From: Methanolobus sp. ZRKC5
GTDB taxonomy: Archaea; Halobacteriota; Methanosarcinia; Methanosarcinales; Methanosarcinaceae
NCBI RefSeq assembly: GCF_038446525.1
Contig: NZ_CP151792.1
Location: 744,001 to 808,000, forward strand
Direction of reading: 5' to 3'
DNA length: 64,000 nucleotides
Shown: piece by piece, positions 61,184-64,000 of the stretch
Position numbering within the stretch: position 1 is the first letter of the stretch
Layout of the letters: each line of letters opens with the position of its first letter
Made by a program: the position numbers and the translations under genes
Notes under the pieces: generated by a model
Told to the model about the DNA's origin: nothing
What the model saw: only the letters and a program-made list of their open reading frames with translations
Databases searched by the model: none

Positions 61184-62488
61184 TTATAACTTTCTGTTGT
61201 CTATTACTTTCTTGGCTTTACCCATTGATCTTGGAATAGTTCCTTTTTCAACAAGTTCCACCTTCACAGCAAGATTGAGCACATTTTTTAGTGCTGTTCC
61301 AACTTTTTTCTCCAACGATATGATATCATTGACCTTATCGCTGAACGCTTCATCAGTTATCTCGATCTGGACCTTCATGATATCAAGTTCATTGATCCTG
61401 TCAACAACGATCATGAAATGCTCGCCGACTTCAGGGATATTCATGAGGACTGATTCCACCTGTCCAGGGAACACGTTGATACCACGAACAATAAGCATAT
61501 CATCTGCACGTCCCAGAACTCTCATGATACGAGGATGAGTACGTCCACATTCACATGGCTGCCTATTGATAACTGTAATATCGCCGATACGATACCTGAT
61601 AAGTGGAAGCGCTTCTTTGGCCAGTGTGGTAATTACAAGTTCTCCGCGCTCACCTTCTTCGAGCTGTTCTCCAGTCTCAGGGTCTATGACCTCGATCAGG
61701 AACTGATCTGCCCAGATATGTATACCATCCTGATATTGGCATTCTGTGCAAAGAGGTCCACTGAGTTCGGATGTACCATATATATCATAAGCTTTGATAC
61801 CTGTAGCTTCCTCTATCCGAGACCTCATCTCCTCAGACCAGGGCTCTGCACCAAATATACCCACACGAAGCTGAGTATCATTCTCTATGCTTAGACCACT
61901 CTGATTTGCAACCTCATTCATGAAGAGGAAGTAAGATGGAGTGCATGCCATTACACTGGAATTAAGGTCCTGCATGAGATCCAGCTGCTTTTCAGTGTTT
62001 CCGGAACTTGTCGGAAGAACTGTGCAACCTACCTCTTCAGCACCATAGTGTAAGCCAAGACCACCTGTAAAAAGACCGTATCCGTAACTTATCTGGACAA
62101 CATCACCGCGTCCGACACCAATTGAGGTAAGTGCCCTTGCAAGGGACGTAGCCCATTCATTAATGTCGTTACGAGTGTATCCGACTACCGTAGGTTTTCC
62201 GGTTGTTCCTGAAGAAACGTGGAAACGAACGAGTTGTTCATTGGGCACACAGAACATACCTGTTGGATAGGTATCCCTGAGGTCTGACTTATATGTAAAA
62301 GGCAACTTTTTTAAATCGCCCAGTGACTGTATATCCTCAGGTTTAACACCTGCATCATCAAATTTCTTTTTATAGAAATCCGAATGCTGATATACATAAT
62401 TCACCAGACTTTTTAGTTTCTTTTCCTGCATATTATCCAGTTCATCAACTGGCATCCTTTCAACCAATGGGTTCCAGTACTCTATCAT
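61184..62488 (-). CDS. Phenylacetate-CoA ligase-like AMP-forming enzyme
   Basis: The 434-residue protein has the adenylation motifs HVSSGTTGKPTVVGYT (P-loop-like) near residue 90 and YGTSELSGPLC near residue 237, and the C-terminal RADDMLIVRGINVFPGQVE hinge of PaaK. It activates an aryl acid to its CoA thioester using ATP. In methanogens such enzymes salvage aryl acids together with IorAB or resemble coenzyme F390 synthetase. Substrate is uncertain. The ACT-domain gene follows on the same strand. Confidence 0.88.
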   Translation of the reverse strand: MIEYWNPLVERMPVDELDNMQEKKLKSLVNYVYQHSDFYKKKFDDAGVKPEDIQSLGDLKKLPFTYKSDLRDTYPTGMFCVPNEQLVRFHVSSGTTGKPTVVGYTRNDINEWATSLARALTSIGVGRGDVVQISYGYGLFTGGLGLHYGAEEVGCTVLPTSSGNTEKQLDLMQDLNSSVMACTPSYFLFMNEVANQSGLSIENDTQLRVGIFGAEPWSEEMRSRIEEATGIKAYDIYGTSELSGPLCTECQYQDGIHIWADQFLIEVIDPETGEQLEEGERGELVITTLAKEALPLIRYRIGDITVINRQPCECGRTHPRIMRVLGRADDMLIVRGINVFPGQVESVLMNIPEVGEHFMIVVDRINELDIMKVQIEITDEAFSDKVNDIISLEKKVGTALKNVLNLAVKVELVEKGTIPRSMGKAKKVIDNRKL

Positions 62489-62507
62489 CTAATCGCCCTT
62501 TATTAGA

Positions 62508-63506
62508 TTATTCTGATTTTTGAGATTCTTCGTTCAGTGAATCACATATCGAGGGATTGGGTTTCCCTCTGAGGATATCACGTATCCTGTATTTGCATTC
62601 AAAAATGATGGTATCCATATCAGCAACTACATCTATGCCAGCAGCTCCTGCATGTCCTCCTCCGGTACCATCATAGTTCTTACTAATATCTTCCATTATC
62701 TTACCCAGATTCACACCTGCTGCAACTGCTTCACGCTTAGCCCTTCCGCTAACCCTTATATTGGCATCACGCGAAGTACCAATAAGAGCAACATCTGCAC
62801 CAACATTAAGAAACATAGAAGAAGCAGCACCTCCAAATGAATTTACGTGAGAATCAACTACCAGCCAGTCATCAACTCTTTCAATGGTTGCCCTTGTTGC
62901 ACATTTTAACATTGCGATGCGCATTGATATGTCCTGAGGAGTTGCAGCCATCATTTCCAGTACATCGGCATACTCCACTCCGCTGGCAGCTATTATCTCG
63001 GAAACCGTCTTGAAAGTTTCCTGCGTAGCATGTTTAAAGTGTCCTGTATCGGTAATTATACCGGTCAAAAGACCCATGGCAGTGCGACGCATGATGGGAG
63101 CACCCATGGATTGCAGAATACCAAAGACCATTTCTGCAGTGGATGTTGCATGACGATGAAGATAGAATTCGGCATTTTCAATTAAAGCTGTAGTAGCATG
63201 GTGATCGATCACACAATACTTGCCAAGCTTGATATCATTGAGCTGTGAACTAGTAGAAGTATCAACTACCAGAGTAATATCATACTCCGATGGGTCGGGT
63301 GTTTCAACAACATCAATGTTGAGTTTATCTATAAGAAGTGAAGCAACCCTGTTGCATCCATCCACAAGACCGATTGTCCCACCCAGTGCCTCAGAAAGAG
63401 CAAACGCACTGCTCACTGCATCTGGATCAGCATTCCGATGGCAAAGATAAAGAATATTAGTGTAATCCAGAAGTTTATTAAAAAACTCCGTTTCTTCAAC
63501 TTGCAT
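62508..63506 (-). CDS. DHH family phosphoesterase
   Basis: The 332-residue protein has the metal-binding LCHRNADPDAVSSAFAL (motif I, HxDxD-like), VDTSTSSQ (II), the DHH motif VIDHHATT near residue 97, and a DHHA1 domain with GTGGGHAGAAGIDV near residue 285. It cleaves phosphodiesters in short RNAs, DNA ends or cyclic dinucleotides, as in RecJ and NrnA families. A methanogen of this type usually has several. It lies upstream of the ligase gene by 19 bp, same strand. Confidence 0.9.
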   Translation of the reverse strand: MQVEETEFFNKLLDYTNILYLCHRNADPDAVSSAFALSEALGGTIGLVDGCNRVASLLIDKLNIDVVETPDPSEYDITLVVDTSTSSQLNDIKLGKYCVIDHHATTALIENAEFYLHRHATSTAEMVFGILQSMGAPIMRRTAMGLLTGIITDTGHFKHATQETFKTVSEIIAASGVEYADVLEMMAATPQDISMRIAMLKCATRATIERVDDWLVVDSHVNSFGGAASSMFLNVGADVALIGTSRDANIRVSGRAKREAVAAGVNLGKIMEDISKNYDGTGGGHAGAAGIDVVADMDTIIFECKYRIRDILRGKPNPSICDSLNEESQKSE

Positions 63507-63567
63507 GGAAACCTCTGAACATTATCAGCCTGTTAAAGTGATAATGTCATCAGTATAGGAAATAGGC

Positions 63568-63921
63568 TTATTGAGCCTGGTTCCCCATAGATTGTTCGAT
63601 CTGTTCCTGAAGTTGTGTGAAACGTTTGGAGACTCTTTCTTCCTGCCTTGAAATTGATTGTATTCTGAGTGAAAGTGTCTCGACCTTTTCATTTAATTTA
63701 GAAACGGATTCTTCCTTGCTGGACTTTATCTGCAATTCGCCTATGCTGCGATAAACAACAACATCTTCAGGAAGTTTATCCAGTTCTTCAAGTGCCATTT
63801 CAGATTCTTTTTGCAGGGACTCTATCTGGGATTTTTGCATAGCCAGGGACTGTGCCTGCTGCTGAACCTGCTGCAACTGAGATATTTGGTTCTGTATCTG
63901 CGGGGGTATTTGTGTACTCAT
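63568..63921 (-). CDS. pfdB: Prefoldin beta subunit
   Basis: The 117-residue protein is two long helices with a central beta hairpin (DKLPEDVVVYRSIGELQIK), the prefoldin beta pattern. Hexameric prefoldin (alpha2-beta4) captures unfolded proteins and passes them to the thermosome. Glutamine-rich coiled coils (QQVQQQAQSLAMQKSQ) are typical. A DUF3194-like gene end lies just upstream on the same strand, a usual archaeal neighbour. Confidence 0.93.
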   Translation of the reverse strand: MSTQIPPQIQNQISQLQQVQQQAQSLAMQKSQIESLQKESEMALEELDKLPEDVVVYRSIGELQIKSSKEESVSKLNEKVETLSLRIQSISRQEERVSKRFTQLQEQIEQSMGNQAQ

Positions 63922-63948
63922 TTGGTTTCACCTGGCATATCAATAAAC

Positions 63949-64000
63949 CTAAAGTGATTTTAATGTTTCTATGTACACAGAAGCAATAAACAACGATGTA
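63949..64000 (-). CDS. DUF3194-like protein, C-terminal end (partial)
   Basis: Only the last 17 codons are visible. They read TSLFIASVYIETLKSL and stop at 63951-63949, resembling the end of the small DUF3194 proteins usually encoded upstream of prefoldin beta in euryarchaea. The gene continues beyond the window. The call rests mostly on position. Confidence 0.45.
   Translation of the reverse strand, partial: TSLFIASVYIETLKSL

Noticed and set aside
1-64000. CRISPR arrays, rRNA and tRNA genes
   Set aside because: No regularly spaced identical repeats with unique spacers, no rRNA-like GC-rich blocks, and no cloverleaf with a GTTCRA-type T-loop were found when reading the intergenic regions. 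The regular repeats at 37023-37093 are too few and too close for CRISPR.

Overview
The window comes from a methanogenic archaeon, most likely a methylotrophic member of the Methanosarcinaceae (Methanolobus- or Methanococcoides-like; the genus is an inference). The support is a complete formylmethanofuran dehydrogenase operon, two methanogenesis marker proteins (11 and 12), an F420-dependent sulfite reductase, CfbA-type chelatases, and archaeal information-processing genes (TrmY, Pus10, L21e, RpoF, prefoldin). I found no rRNA, tRNA or CRISPR array.

Layout. 1-5.3 kb is a conserved archaeal RNA and translation block: DEAD-box helicase end, trmY, pus10, rpl21e, rpoF, DUF655, rsmA/ksgA and a HemK-like methyltransferase. 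5.5-8.6 kb is one sensor histidine kinase gene broken into three reading frames by two copies of a 194-bp MITE; removing each copy with one target duplication restores an 891-codon frame. 8.6-15.7 kb holds a two-subunit 2-oxoacid:ferredoxin oxidoreductase, a KaiC-like ATPase, a response regulator with no normal start codon, purE, chorismate mutase, archaeal shikimate kinase and a DUF1638-like gene. 15.7-22.3 kb is fwdFACDB-fdhD behind a roughly 400-nt leader with a small ORF, an 11-bp inverted repeat and 22-bp-spaced direct repeats.

22.3-29.8 kb is the most unusual part: a minus-strand operon encoding an exported membrane-anchored protein, a 1049-aa tubulin/FtsZ-like GTPase with a coiled coil, a polytopic membrane GTPase, and a 597-aa protein with one membrane span and a sequon-rich tail, followed by a shrunken copy of that last gene. 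It looks like a membrane-linked double-GTPase system of unknown function.

30.4-39.6 kb is an accessory region around sulfite and tetrapyrrole chemistry: two near-identical CfbA/CbiX chelatases, a NifX-like gene split by an IS5-type element, two DUF169 proteins, DUF1847, a metallo-beta-lactamase-fold protein and the siroheme enzyme Fsr. Three 17-bp near-palindromes at exact 27-bp spacing lie upstream of one DUF169 gene. 39.7-49.4 kb is a tightly packed envelope operon (RND exporter, two COG1361-type proteins, TrmB regulator, PGF-pre-PGF protein, AI-2E-type permease) plus a second TrmB gene. 49.6-64 kb carries a membrane protein with a duplicated module, clpB with a divergent winged-helix regulator, a MobB-MoaE fusion, radC, a HepT remnant, Mmp11 with an IorA-like protein, Mmp12 with a DUF2103-like protein, an ACT-domain protein with a phenylacetate-CoA ligase-like enzyme, a DHH phosphoesterase, prefoldin beta and the end of a DUF3194-like gene.

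The marks of recent mobility are concentrated at 5.8-7.4 kb (MITEs) and 32.5-33.6 kb (IS5-type element). In both places the ancestral gene can be rebuilt exactly from the target-site duplications.
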